The notes under the pieces are model-generated. The model was given only the letters and a program-made list of their open reading frames with translations. It had not been told where the DNA came from and did no database searches. Of a stretch of 47,233 nucleotides of DNA, positions 1-7,515 are shown one piece after another (position 1 is the stretch's first letter; every line of letters begins with the position of its first letter). The translations under genes were made by a program, and so were the position numbers. Source of the DNA: an uncultured Varibaculum sp. (lineage in GTDB: Bacteria; Actinomycetota; Actinomycetes; Actinomycetales; Actinomycetaceae); contig CAMYFZ010000005.1 of NCBI GenBank assembly GCA_947255165.1, positions 1 through 47,233 on the forward strand, in the 5' to 3' direction.

Positions 1-345
1 GGGTCTGGTTGTTATTGCTGTGCGTCCCCGGCGAACACCAGCAATCCCAGCGATTTTCATGAGTCGAGCAACCTGGTCAGAGAGTGTCCGATTGTTTGTG
101 TGCGGAGGGCTTGATTTATAAGTACTCCGCGAATCGGTCTGGGTATGCCACAGCTAGTTGGTTGATAGCTTGTTTCCAGCCGTTGGTATTCGATCACGAA
201 TGCTTCTGGCGCTTGCTGGTCTGCTCTTGGCTAGCCGGTAGCCGCGAGAGGTAATAAACCCTCCTTCCAAGCTAGCCCCCAGTGTCCGGCAAATCGGCTT
301 GACCCCGAAACGATTCTTATAAGCGTCAATATAGGCGATCATCAT
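1..345 (-). pseudogene. IS3-family transposase OrfB, 5' part, broken
   Basis: The reading starts [20 protein letters not shown], typical of IS3 OrfB N-termini. Homology holds to about SRPASARSIRD (near 196). It is then lost, and an in-frame stop stands at 154-156. Beyond the stop the same frame resumes a recognisable OrfB segment, DQVARLMKIAGIAGVRRGRT (about 81-22), which continues off the left edge. The intervening stretch has about the right length but an unrelated sequence, so it has been replaced or scrambled. The catalytic DDE core lies outside the window. I call it a pseudogene because of the stop and the non-homologous patch. Confidence 0.8.
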
Positions 346-658
346 CGGGCCGGTCGGTGAGCTGCGCCGGGAAAAAAGCCGAAGCAGTTTTCAAAATCTC
401 ATTCGCACGGCGCAGCTCCGCATTCTCGCGTTTGAGCCGTTTGACTTCCTCATGCTCTTCACGGGTGAACCCCTGCCGCTCACCCGTGTTCACAAGATGC
501 TGCTCATACCAGCGGCGCAGTGACTCGTTTGCGATCCCCAGCTTCGGCGCGATCTCACGGACTGCCTGCCACTGAGAACACGAACAATCAGCAGCCAACC
601 GATCAGAAAGCACTCCCACCGCACGATCCTTAAAATCCCGAGAATACCTCTTAGACAT
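326..658 (-). CDS. IS3-family transposase OrfA
   Basis: OrfA of an IS3-family transposase, 110 residues, the usual size. It is the DNA-binding subunit: an N-terminal helix-turn-helix (MSKRYSRDFKDRAVGVL, then ASN-SLRRWYEQ type helices around residues 38-55). A leucine-zipper-like coiled coil follows (VKRLKRENAELRRANEIL, about residues 75-95). I chose the ATG at 658 because it has a purine-rich leader and matches the start in copy 2; a longer in-frame reading from 772 runs out through the inverted repeat. OrfA overlaps the start of orfB by 20 bases. It is open, unlike its counterpart in copy 2, but cannot transpose without a working OrfB. Confidence 0.88.
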   Translation of the reverse strand: MSKRYSRDFKDRAVGVLSDRLAADCSCSQWQAVREIAPKLGIANESLRRWYEQHLVNTGERQGFTREEHEEVKRLKRENAELRRANEILKTASAFFPAQLTDRPDDDRLY

Positions 659-684
659 ATCCCTAACCCTCTCAAAAACGAGTA

Positions 685-707
685 GGAACAAAACCCAGGA
701 CAGTTCA
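685..707 (-). repeat. Left inverted repeat of IS copy 1
   Basis: Read on the minus strand from 707 inward, the end starts TGAACTGTCCTGGGTTTTG. It differs from the left end of copy 2 (TGAAGTGTACTGGGTTTTG) at two positions. It marks the inner boundary of copy 1 next to the IclR gene. Confidence 0.8.
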
Positions 708-812
708 TTGTGTATCCACCGCCTTGAGTCAGTTATCGATCGTGTGTGGTCTACTGCCACTGCTTGGCACATCTATTGACGAAACGCAAATTGAAATGGT
801 TTGATCCACAAT

Positions 813-1592
813 ATGGAAGGTCATTGGGGACAAATTGAAACAGTCGGCATTACTTTTGCGATATTAGACTGCATATCTAGTGTTGGCCCCGCTGGTGCTG
901 ACGTGACCACTATCGAGCGAGAAACCGGTATACCCAGGCGTACGGTTTATCGGCATTTGGCGAATGCTCAAGAGCTGGGGCTCGTCGAGGCGCGTGGAAA
1001 TGGTTCCGGTTTATATAGGTTAGGTAACACTGTAGGGCAGTGGGTCGTAAACCAATCACGTCAGCGTCGGTTTGTAACACTTTCTGATGACTATGTTACG
1101 AGACTGGCAAAGTCTACGGGTATGACCGTTCACTGCACTGTTTATGATCATGGAAGTGTATTGACTGTCGCATCTGCTCAGAGGCATTCAAAGGACGGCG
1201 TTTTTTCTCTAGCGGTACCGGGCACAAGACGACCAGCCCATGCGACTGCTTCAGGAAAGGTGTTCTTAGCCTTTAATCCTCGCCTAATCAAGTCCTACGT
1301 TATTAGGCCGTTGGTTGCACTCACTGGGGCGACGATAACCTCGACGGACGTTCTTCACGAAGAGATCGAGACTATAAAGCGGTGTGGGTTCGCTACCGAT
1401 GAACACGAGTTCCAGCAGGGAATCTGTTGCGTTTCTGTTCCGGTAAAAGCAGAAGGAGAAGTCATCGGCGCCTTGTCGATGTCATTACCGTGGCCTGTAG
1501 AACAGCCTTTCAGACCTGATCCTAAGTTGTTGGAAGAATTACTAATAGCAGCAAGAGAATTTGCACAGCTGATTGGAGGAAATGATGAGTAG
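813..1592 (+). CDS. IclR-family transcriptional regulator
   Basis: One-component regulator, about 259 residues. The N-terminal winged helix (about residues 10-75) has the recognition helix in ETGIPRRTVYRHLANAQELG. The C-terminal IclR effector domain is complete: the ATASGKVFLAF segment and the late GFATDEHEFQQGICCVSVPV segment are typical of the ligand pocket. An in-frame TTG at 801 is an alternative start; neither start has a clear Shine-Dalgarno, so I prefer the ATG. It is first in a four-gene operon, overlaps the next gene by 8 bp, and probably controls the operon in response to the substrate or a product. It stands about 105 bp from the inverted repeat of IS copy 1. Confidence 0.88.
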   Translation: MEGHWGQIETVGITFAILDCISSVGPAGADVTTIERETGIPRRTVYRHLANAQELGLVEARGNGSGLYRLGNTVGQWVVNQSRQRRFVTLSDDYVTRLAKSTGMTVHCTVYDHGSVLTVASAQRHSKDGVFSLAVPGTRRPAHATASGKVFLAFNPRLIKSYVIRPLVALTGATITSTDVLHEEIETIKRCGFATDEHEFQQGICCVSVPVKAEGEVIGALSMSLPWPVEQPFRPDPKLLEELLIAAREFAQLIGGNDE

Positions 1593-3009
1593 CGGGAGGT
1601 GGGCCGGTCCGAGGCCCGAAATTGATCAATCGGATATTGAGACCCTGCGTAATGGAATTACCGAACAGTTCCCAAACTTGCAGTTTGAGCTTAGTTCGCT
1701 CAATGGACGCCCTCATATCCAAGGGGAAACGGATACATGGGATACTGCGGTAAAGGTAGGACACAGGCTCTCGGATATTTGGTACAAGTTAGGTGACGAT
1801 AAAGAAGTTATCGTCGATCTGACATCGCGGGATGCGCCGGAAACGGCAACCACTCCGCCAATTGCTAGTTTCGTGAGTGCGGTCCCGGATGAAGCAGACG
1901 TTGTGGTCATCGGCGCTGGTATCGTCGGCACGATAGTTGCACAAAAACTGGCTGTATTAGGCAATAGAGTCGTTTTGCTTGAGAGCCAGTTGAGGGCAGG
2001 TACCGGCGCTACTCGGTTGAATAACGGAATGGTTCATTCGGGCTTTGACCCTAAGCCCGGAACACTCAAAGGCCGGTTGAATGTAGAAGGCAACCGGTTA
2101 TGGGACAAGCTTGCCTCGGATTTGGGTATCAAGCTACTTCGTACAGGTTCCACGGTTGTCTCATTAACCGCCGATCAAGATGAACGTATTGAGGAATACT
2201 ATGACCGCGGCGCAGCAAAAGGCGTGCCGGTTGAGATCATATCGGGTGATGAGCTACGCAAAATTGAGCCCCGTATGTCTAAGAACATCAAACGTGCGTT
2301 GATGACACCGACGACAGGATACATAGAGGCCGTTGAAGCAGCTGAAAAGAGTGTTGAAATTCTTAGACATGCCGGCTCAAATGTTTTTTATGGAGTGACA
2401 GTCACCGGTTTCGAAAAGGACGAAAATGGTGTGACGGGTGTGGACACCAATGCCGGTTTCATAAAGACCAAGTTGGTCATCAATGTGGCGGGGCTGTTTG
2501 CTGACCATGTTGCTGCATTAGCAGGTGTCCGAGATTTCACGTTGCATGCCCGCAGAGGAACTCTAGTGATTGTGCGCGATGATAAGGACACTCCATACAG
2601 AATCGGTGCTGGCCCTGTTCCCTCCCCTTATACGAAGGGTGGTGGCGTCACATTACGTCCGTACGGAACACTTAGTCTGGGACCTTCAGCTGTTGAGCAA
2701 CCAGATCGATTCCATTGTGTGCCAACGCAGGAAGAAATCGATTGGATACTTGAACAATCTGTGCTTATTTATCCCGAGATTGATCTTTCACACGTTGTCG
2801 AAGTTGAAGCTAGGCCTCGTGCTTCGAGTTTCGGTGAAGATTTTATTATCGGTCCTGCGGCGGGATTACCGGGATTCTATAACGTGTCAGGTATTCAATC
2901 CCCGGGGGTAGCAGCTTCACCTGCTATCGCTAATAAAGTCGTTGACGATCTTTTGCAACTCGGTCGCATAACGACTAATACGACGCATTATCAAGAAGTG
3001 TGGAGGTGA
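1585..3009 (+). CDS. FAD-dependent oxidoreductase (GlpA/DAO type) with N-terminal BON-like domain
   Basis: 474-residue flavoprotein of the DAO/glycerol-3-phosphate dehydrogenase group. Residues about 17-80 look like a BON domain (LRNGITEQFPNL, then HIQGETDTWDTAVKVGHRL), which is not part of ordinary GlpA or GlpD. The dinucleotide-binding fold follows: VVVIGAGIVGTIVA at 107-119 and the ribose-binding Glu in LLES at 133. The C-terminal flavin contact region is FYNVSGIQSPGVAASPAIA. The ATG at 1585 is preceded by GGAGG with 5-nt spacing; in-frame TTG 1573 and ATG 1582 are less well placed. It probably oxidises a secondary alcohol made by, or related to, the product of the kinase downstream. The exact substrate cannot be told. 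Confidence 0.85.
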   Translation: MSSGRWAGPRPEIDQSDIETLRNGITEQFPNLQFELSSLNGRPHIQGETDTWDTAVKVGHRLSDIWYKLGDDKEVIVDLTSRDAPETATTPPIASFVSAVPDEADVVVIGAGIVGTIVAQKLAVLGNRVVLLESQLRAGTGATRLNNGMVHSGFDPKPGTLKGRLNVEGNRLWDKLASDLGIKLLRTGSTVVSLTADQDERIEEYYDRGAAKGVPVEIISGDELRKIEPRMSKNIKRALMTPTTGYIEAVEAAEKSVEILRHAGSNVFYGVTVTGFEKDENGVTGVDTNAGFIKTKLVINVAGLFADHVAALAGVRDFTLHARRGTLVIVRDDKDTPYRIGAGPVPSPYTKGGGVTLRPYGTLSLGPSAVEQPDRFHCVPTQEEIDWILEQSVLIYPEIDLSHVVEVEARPRASSFGEDFIIGPAAGLPGFYNVSGIQSPGVAASPAIANKVVDDLLQLGRITTNTTHYQEVWR

Positions 3010-3014
3010 TTGTC

Positions 3015-4514
3015 GTGGAACCGTATATTCTCGTTTTGGATGAAGGAACAACTTCTACGCGTGCTGTGCTTTTTAACAAAGAAACGAAAATCGTTGATGA
3101 AGAACAGTTGCCGCTTGCTGTCATGACTCCTCAGTTCGGCTTTGTCGAGCAAGACCCGAACGAAATTATTGAAAAATCAATCCGTGTTGTGAAGGCTGTG
3201 GTTGAACGTGCGCGCGCAGACAAACGAAACATCCTTTGTCTTGCCGTAACAAATCAACGTACAGCTACGACAGTCATGGATCGGGCTACTGGTAAGCCGC
3301 TGTCTCCGCTAATTAGTTGGCAAGATGCGCGGGCCGCAGATGATGCACGAGAACTCCTAGCTGATATAGGCAAAGAGTATACCGCGCGCACAGGATTGAT
3401 GCCGGCAGCTGCTAATTGTGGCCTCCACATACTACATCTGTTTAAGAACAAAAACTTGAAAGCTCGTTCAGGAACAGGTGAACTTTTGATAGGTACGCCC
3501 GATACTTTGGTGATTAAGGCAATAACCGGAAATAATTTCACCTCGTCCTCGAACGCCTCAAGTACGGGCTTGCTTGACCAGCATACTGGCGAATGGTGGC
3601 AAGAATTCGTTGAACGTAATGGTGCTTCGGTGCATGATTTGCCCACTGTTTTGTCCGAGGATGGCGATTATGGCTACACAAGGGCGGACGTGATTGGTGC
3701 GGAGATCCCCGTGCGTGCTGTAGTGGCAGACCAACAGTCTGCGCTTTTCGGGCACGGAGGACTAAAACCAGGGTCTGTTAAATGCACTCATGGTACTGGA
3801 TCATTCATTGATTTCAATGTTGGGGACAGGGTAGTAACAGAAACAAAGGGCCTTGATAGTCGCTTTGCGTGGCGAACAACAGGTTCTAATGCCAACATCA
3901 TCGAGGGCTCAACATGGGTTAGTGGGTCCGCCATAGAGTGGCTAATTGATGATATGAAAGTGCTTCACAATGCAGCTGAGATCGACAAAGTTTGTGCTGA
4001 GTCTCAAGGGCTAGAAACGATCGTTGTACCTGCTTTAGCCGGTTTCGCTGCGCCATATTGGGACGGAAAGGCACGTGGTACAGTCTTTGGCCTATCAAGG
4101 CACACATCTTCTGCAGATATCGTTCGTGCGACAATCGAGGGTGTAGCCCACACTGTCGTGGATTTGTTGGAATTGATAGGTTCTATGACTGGCACCGACG
4201 TCTCTGTTTTGGCAGTTGATGGCGGTCTTTCAAGATCAAACTATCTGCAGCAATTTACTGCGGATTTACTGAACGCAACTGTCGAGCGGACCAGTGATCC
4301 ATCGCATGTTACTGCGCGTGGAGCAGCATGGATGGCTGGTGTTAGTGCTGGCGTTTGGGAATCGCTCGAAGACGCCACCAAAACGCTACGCGTGGAACAA
4401 CGCTTTGAGCCGCAAATGTCCGAAACCGAACGTCTGGCGCACCGTAAAGCGTGGAGAGACGCAATTGATCGATCGTTGGGATGGAGTCCCGAGCTACCTC
4501 AGGAGAGTAAATAA
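3015..4514 (+). CDS. FGGY-family kinase, glycerol-kinase-like with altered substrate contacts
   Basis: 499-residue FGGY carbohydrate kinase, closest in overall pattern to glycerol kinase. Visible are the phosphate motif LDEGTTSTRAVLF (8-20), TNQRTATTVMDR (79-90), SWQDAR (101-106), VADQQSALFGHG (237-248) and a C-terminal adenosine motif (AVDGGLSRSNYLQQ). E. coli glycerol kinase binds glycerol through Arg83, Glu84, Tyr135 and Asp245. Here Arg82 and Asp239 remain, Glu84 is Thr83, and the PYFS stretch with Tyr135 reads AAANCG. The substrate may therefore not be glycerol. Start GTG 3015 has GGAGGTGA with 5-nt spacing, just after the previous stop at 3007-3009. It is the third gene of the operon. 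Confidence 0.87.
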   Translation: MEPYILVLDEGTTSTRAVLFNKETKIVDEEQLPLAVMTPQFGFVEQDPNEIIEKSIRVVKAVVERARADKRNILCLAVTNQRTATTVMDRATGKPLSPLISWQDARAADDARELLADIGKEYTARTGLMPAAANCGLHILHLFKNKNLKARSGTGELLIGTPDTLVIKAITGNNFTSSSNASSTGLLDQHTGEWWQEFVERNGASVHDLPTVLSEDGDYGYTRADVIGAEIPVRAVVADQQSALFGHGGLKPGSVKCTHGTGSFIDFNVGDRVVTETKGLDSRFAWRTTGSNANIIEGSTWVSGSAIEWLIDDMKVLHNAAEIDKVCAESQGLETIVVPALAGFAAPYWDGKARGTVFGLSRHTSSADIVRATIEGVAHTVVDLLELIGSMTGTDVSVLAVDGGLSRSNYLQQFTADLLNATVERTSDPSHVTARGAAWMAGVSAGVWESLEDATKTLRVEQRFEPQMSETERLAHRKAWRDAIDRSLGWSPELPQESK

Positions 4515-4518
4515 CACT

Positions 4519-5928
4519 ATGTTCACAGAACAACAAATACAGGAATTGCAAAATATGGAGGGTGTGGGAAGCATTAGCTTCGACCATGCTGATCTTTACA
4601 AACTTTCGCAAGATTCCTCCTTCCGGGCACAGAAGCTTAATAGGAAGGGCGAATCGTGGGGACAGGCCGAAGTTTTGGTGACACCTCGTACTGAAGCAGA
4701 AATTCAGAAGATAGTTCGTTGGTGCAACCGAAACCAGGTCCCCATTACCGTGAGGGGGCCAGGGTCTGGAGTTTCCGGCTCAGGAATTCCGGTTAATGGT
4801 GGGGTGTTGTTGGATCTAAGAGACCATAACAAGATCCTTGATTTTAACCCTGAGAATGGACACGTGACGGTCCAGGGATCGATTATCCTATCTGAGCTTG
4901 ACGAGTACCTACGCGATCGCGGATTCACAATTGGACACTACCCGCAATCTTTCTCGATTGCAGGTGTTGCGGGATCGATCTGCGAACGCGGCTCCGGCAC
5001 ATTCTCGAGCCTGTATGGCAACGTTGAAGATATTGTCGCGGAACTTAGAGTGGTCCTGCCAGATGGTGAGATCTACCAGTCGCATTATTCTCCGCGATCG
5101 GCGACCGGACCTGATTTGCGGCAGCTATTTATTGGCTCGGAAGGCACGCTTGGAATAATAACCGAGGTAACTCTCAAAACTTACAAGGTTCCGGAACAGA
5201 GAACATTCCATTCGTATGCGTTCCCCTCTATTCATGAAGCTATCAATGTTATTCGTGAGACTTTGTGGTTAGGTATATACCCGGCCGTTGCCCGAATTTA
5301 TGATCCGGTGGAAGGGACGGCTAAGCATGCCCAGTTCACTTCTGAAAGCAAGGGTGAGTGGCTGATGGTTCTGCTCTTTGAAGGAGCAGATGAAGTAGTG
5401 GCTGCACAGGAAGCTAGGGTCGAAGAACTAGCAAGTAAACACGGAGGTCGAAACCTAGGTCCAAAGCCCGCTGTTAACTGGGAAAAGATGAGGTTCGATG
5501 TTTCTTGGTTTACGGACGAAATTGATGATGAAGGAGGAATAGCCGAATCTGTTGAGGTTTCAGCCACGTGGGATAAATTGCCCGCAGTTTGGGAATCAAT
5601 GCGGGAAGCAGCACTCTTAGAGATGGATAGAGTAATGGGGCACATCTCGCACGTATACAGGGACGGCGCGTCGCTTTACGTCATCGCAAGCGGCAAGAAA
5701 GCCAATCAAGATGAAGTGTTGGCAGCCTATTCCCGCCACTGGAGAAATCTCACCGAAGCCAGTATTCGAGCGGGCGGCACTATTTGTCATCACCATAGTG
5801 CAGGGCTTGAGAGAGCCCCTTGGATGGAGGAAGGAATCGGAGAGAACGGCCTGAACATCTTGAAAGACATCAAGAGAACGATGGATCCCAACGATATTAT
5901 GAACCCAGGCAAATTGGCACTCGATTAA
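4519..5928 (+). CDS. FAD-binding oxidase, alkyl-DHAP-synthase-like
   Basis: 469-residue FAD-linked oxidase of the PCMH/FAD-oxidase-C class. The FAD loop is TVRGPGSGVSGSG (77-89). The segments GHYPQSFSIAGVAGSICERG and ATGPDLRQLFIGSEGTLGII are those of alkyl-dihydroxyacetone-phosphate synthases rather than plain GlcD. The active-site His triplet (HHH, 424-426) and the catalytic-Tyr region (HVYRDGASLYVIAS, 379-392) are present. The C-terminus IKRTMDPNDIMNPGKLAL is typical. Start ATG 4519 follows the kinase stop by 4 nt; the nearest SD-like AGGAG is rather far (about 13 nt). A longer in-frame reading upstream only overlaps the kinase. Ether-lipid synthesis is not shown: it may be an oxidase acting on a glycerol-like hydroxy compound. 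Confidence 0.83.
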   Translation: MFTEQQIQELQNMEGVGSISFDHADLYKLSQDSSFRAQKLNRKGESWGQAEVLVTPRTEAEIQKIVRWCNRNQVPITVRGPGSGVSGSGIPVNGGVLLDLRDHNKILDFNPENGHVTVQGSIILSELDEYLRDRGFTIGHYPQSFSIAGVAGSICERGSGTFSSLYGNVEDIVAELRVVLPDGEIYQSHYSPRSATGPDLRQLFIGSEGTLGIITEVTLKTYKVPEQRTFHSYAFPSIHEAINVIRETLWLGIYPAVARIYDPVEGTAKHAQFTSESKGEWLMVLLFEGADEVVAAQEARVEELASKHGGRNLGPKPAVNWEKMRFDVSWFTDEIDDEGGIAESVEVSATWDKLPAVWESMREAALLEMDRVMGHISHVYRDGASLYVIASGKKANQDEVLAAYSRHWRNLTEASIRAGGTICHHHSAGLERAPWMEEGIGENGLNILKDIKRTMDPNDIMNPGKLALD

Positions 5929-5945
5929 GCTCGACAAACCCGGGA

Positions 5946-5974
5946 GGGCCGGATCGATGAGATCCGGCCCTTTT
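5946..5974 (+). terminator. Rho-independent terminator of the IclR/kinase operon
   Basis: A perfect 10-bp stem (GGGCCGGATC / GATCCGGCCC) with loop GATGA is followed by TTTT. It lies 17 nt after the stop of the FAD oxidase gene and closes the four-gene operon. Confidence 0.92.
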
Positions 5975-6140
5975 CCTTACACGTGTCAAGATGCACAAGT
6001 GAGAACCCGGGTTACCGGACAAAAACCTGTCTACTGACTTGGCATGTCTAATGTAGTGTTTAACCAATATAGTTGGTAGTTGTCGCGGCGCTCATGGCGT
6101 GGTTATAGGAATACTCATTAGTACTCCACTTTCAAATAGG

Positions 6141-6160
6141 TTTAATGATCGATCATTAAA
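6141..6160. repeat. Perfect 20-bp palindrome
   Basis: TTTAATGATCGATCATTAAA is perfectly self-complementary, with no loop and no T-run after it. It is more like a protein-binding site than a terminator. No gene start lies near it on either strand. Confidence 0.7.
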
Positions 6161-6209
6161 AGGCTCTAAAGCCCTTCACCTATTGCGTGGGTCGTGCGCG
6201 CACAAAGAT

Positions 6210-6232
6210 GGCCCGCAGTAAAACTGCGGGCC
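6210..6232 (-). terminator. Hairpin after the coiled-coil pseudogene, possible terminator
   Basis: A 9-bp stem GGCCCGCAG / CTGCGGGCC encloses a 5-nt loop. On the minus strand it comes 37 nt after the pseudogene's stop codon. The T-rich tail (ATCTTTG) is weak, so termination is probable but not certain. Confidence 0.5.
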
Positions 6233-6268
6233 GCTGCTGATTATTAGCGGATTAAAAATGGTCAGATG

Positions 6269-7133
6269 CTAGTCGCATCCCATAAGGCAACCTGAGTTGC
6301 TCAATTTCCCGTCTTTGTCGGGTTGCACCTGGTGGTGTGCCCATCCGTCGTCGTCATAGCTATATTCGGGGAAGTTTGGGTTGTAGCAGTATTGCCCACC
6401 ATCGCACACCTCACCACTACCAGAGCCTCCATTGCCGCCTGCGTTCGAGTCGTTGTAGCTAGCACCGCTGTAATCATTGCCACTGTAGCCATTGCCTTCA
6501 TATGCTGGTTCGTATTCGCCTGAGCTTTGCCTTGTTGAGCCTGCGTCTTGGCTTGTGCCGCGTCATTTACCGCTTTGCCGGCTTCACTCAAGGTTTTGGC
6601 TGCTTTACTCGCCTGGTCTGCGCGGGTAAACACGGCCTTAATATTGGTCACGGTTTCTAGTTTGCCTGGCTTGGCCTGCTCTAGTGCTTTAGCGGCCTTA
6701 AGTGCGGTATCTAGCTTGTCGGTCGCGTTCTTGTCTACGCCTTCACGGTTAGCTTTACCAGCGGTTTCGATGGCTTCGTTCAGGTTTTTTATTGCCTGGT
6801 CAAAACGGGTTGCGGCCTTGCCCGCAACTTCCTCACGCACGCCCTGGAATGAAGCGGTAAGCTTATCAAGCACGCTTTGGGCCTGGCCTTGCGCGGCCTT
6901 AACCGTGCTTGCGGCTTGCTTAGCTTTTCACGTCCTAGCGTGGAAGCATCCTGTACCTCAACGCTCGAAAGTGCATCTGCTTCTTCTACCACTGTGGCTA
7001 GGGCCTTAGTGTCGGTGTCTTTTGCGCGCTGTCCGGCTAGTTCAATAAGGTCACCCGCTTGCGTCTTGGCCTGGTCTAGCTCGGTTAGGGTCTGCTGATA
7101 GCTGGCCTGGGCTGTTTGGTATTCCTCGCGCGC
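6269..7133 (-). pseudogene. Decayed coiled-coil protein gene, 5' end lost at IS copy 2
   Basis: Three overlapping minus-strand readings in three frames add up to one protein. The first (7133 to about 6920) gives AREEYQTAQASYQQTLTEL... to REKLSK. The second (about 6920 to 6515) gives AASTVKAAQGQAQSVLDKLTASFQ... to QQGKAQ. The third (about 6515 to 6269) gives GEYEPAYEGNGYSGNDYSG... and ends GCLMGCD. Two single-base frameshifts explain the changes. The body is Ala/Lys/Gln-rich and coiled-coil-like; the tail is rich in Gly, Tyr, Asn and Asp with several Cys. The first frame stays open right up to the IS end at 7134, and no matching 5' part lies beyond 8095. I do not recognise a named family; a surface or envelope protein is a guess. 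Confidence 0.75.
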
Positions 7134-7156
7134 TGAAGTGTACTGGGTTTTGTTCC
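7134..7156 (+). repeat. Left inverted repeat of IS copy 2
   Basis: It begins TGAAGTGTACTGGGTTTTG and pairs with the right end at 8073-8095, differing only at the sixth base (T versus C). Confidence 0.9.
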
Positions 7157-7182
7157 TACTCGTTTTTGAGAGGATTAGGGAT

Positions 7183-7515
7183 ATGTCTAAGAGGTATTTT
7201 CAGGATTTTAAGGATCGTGCGGTGGGAGTGCTTTCTGATCGGTTGGCTGCTGATCGTTCGTGTTCACAGTGGAGGGCGGTTAATGAGATCGCTTTGAAGT
7301 TGGGGGTTGCGAATGAGCCATTGCGCCGTTGCTATTAGCAGCATCTTGTGAACACGGGTGAGCGGCAAGGGATGAGGCGTGAAGAATACGAGGAAGTCAA
7401 ACGGCTTAAGCGTGAGGTTGGCGAGGTGCGTAGAGCGAATGAGATTTTGAAAACTGCTTCGGCTTTTTTCCCGGCGCAGCTCACCGGCCGGCCCGATGAT
7501 GATCGCCTATATTGA
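7183..7515 (+). pseudogene. IS3-family OrfA, copy 2, interrupted by an amber stop
   Basis: Same gene as OrfA of copy 1 (start MSKRYFQDFKDRAVGVL, end RPDDDRLY). A TAG at 7336-7338 replaces the codon after LRRCY, in the region where copy 1 reads LRRWYEQ, so only 51 residues are made before the stop. The remaining frame stays open to 7515. Copy 1 has no such stop, so this is a real lesion. Confidence 0.85.

Larger units (their letters stand above)
1..707 (-). mobile_element. IS3-family element, copy 1 (degraded, runs off left edge)
   Basis: This is the left-hand copy of an IS3-family insertion sequence, read on the minus strand. Its left inverted repeat is at 685-707 and matches the ends of the second copy at 7134-8095 with a few mismatches. 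The orfA is open, but orfB carries an in-frame stop and then leaves the window, so the right end cannot be seen. The two copies are clearly homologous through orfA and the start of orfB. They lie in opposite orientation with their left ends facing each other across a catabolic operon. Confidence 0.85.
5975..6268. other. Gene-free stretch with palindrome and hairpin
   Basis: No convincing ORF in either strand. It is AT-rich in the middle and contains two inverted repeats, listed separately (6141-6160 and 6210-6232). It joins the end of the catabolic operon to the decayed coiled-coil gene. Confidence 0.6.

Noticed and set aside
776..804. TTGACG as the -35 of a promoter for the IclR operon
   Set aside because: The matching -10 position (around 799-804) reads GTTTGA, which is too poor, and it overlaps the proposed start.
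4294..4518. Longer N-terminus of the AGPS-like oxidase
   Set aside because: The 75 extra codons only overlap the kinase in another frame and have no family match; ATG 4519 fits.
6548..7009. 153-residue plus-strand open frame opposite the coiled-coil pseudogene
   Set aside because: Its Ala/Ser/Leu-rich product is the complement of the Ala/Lys/Gln repeats and has no independent support.
7464..7470. T-TTT-TTC heptamer in IS orfA as a -1 frameshift site for making OrfAB
   Set aside because: A -1 slip there meets a stop about ten codons later; only a +1 (or -2) shift would enter orfB, so it is not a standard IS3 slippery site.
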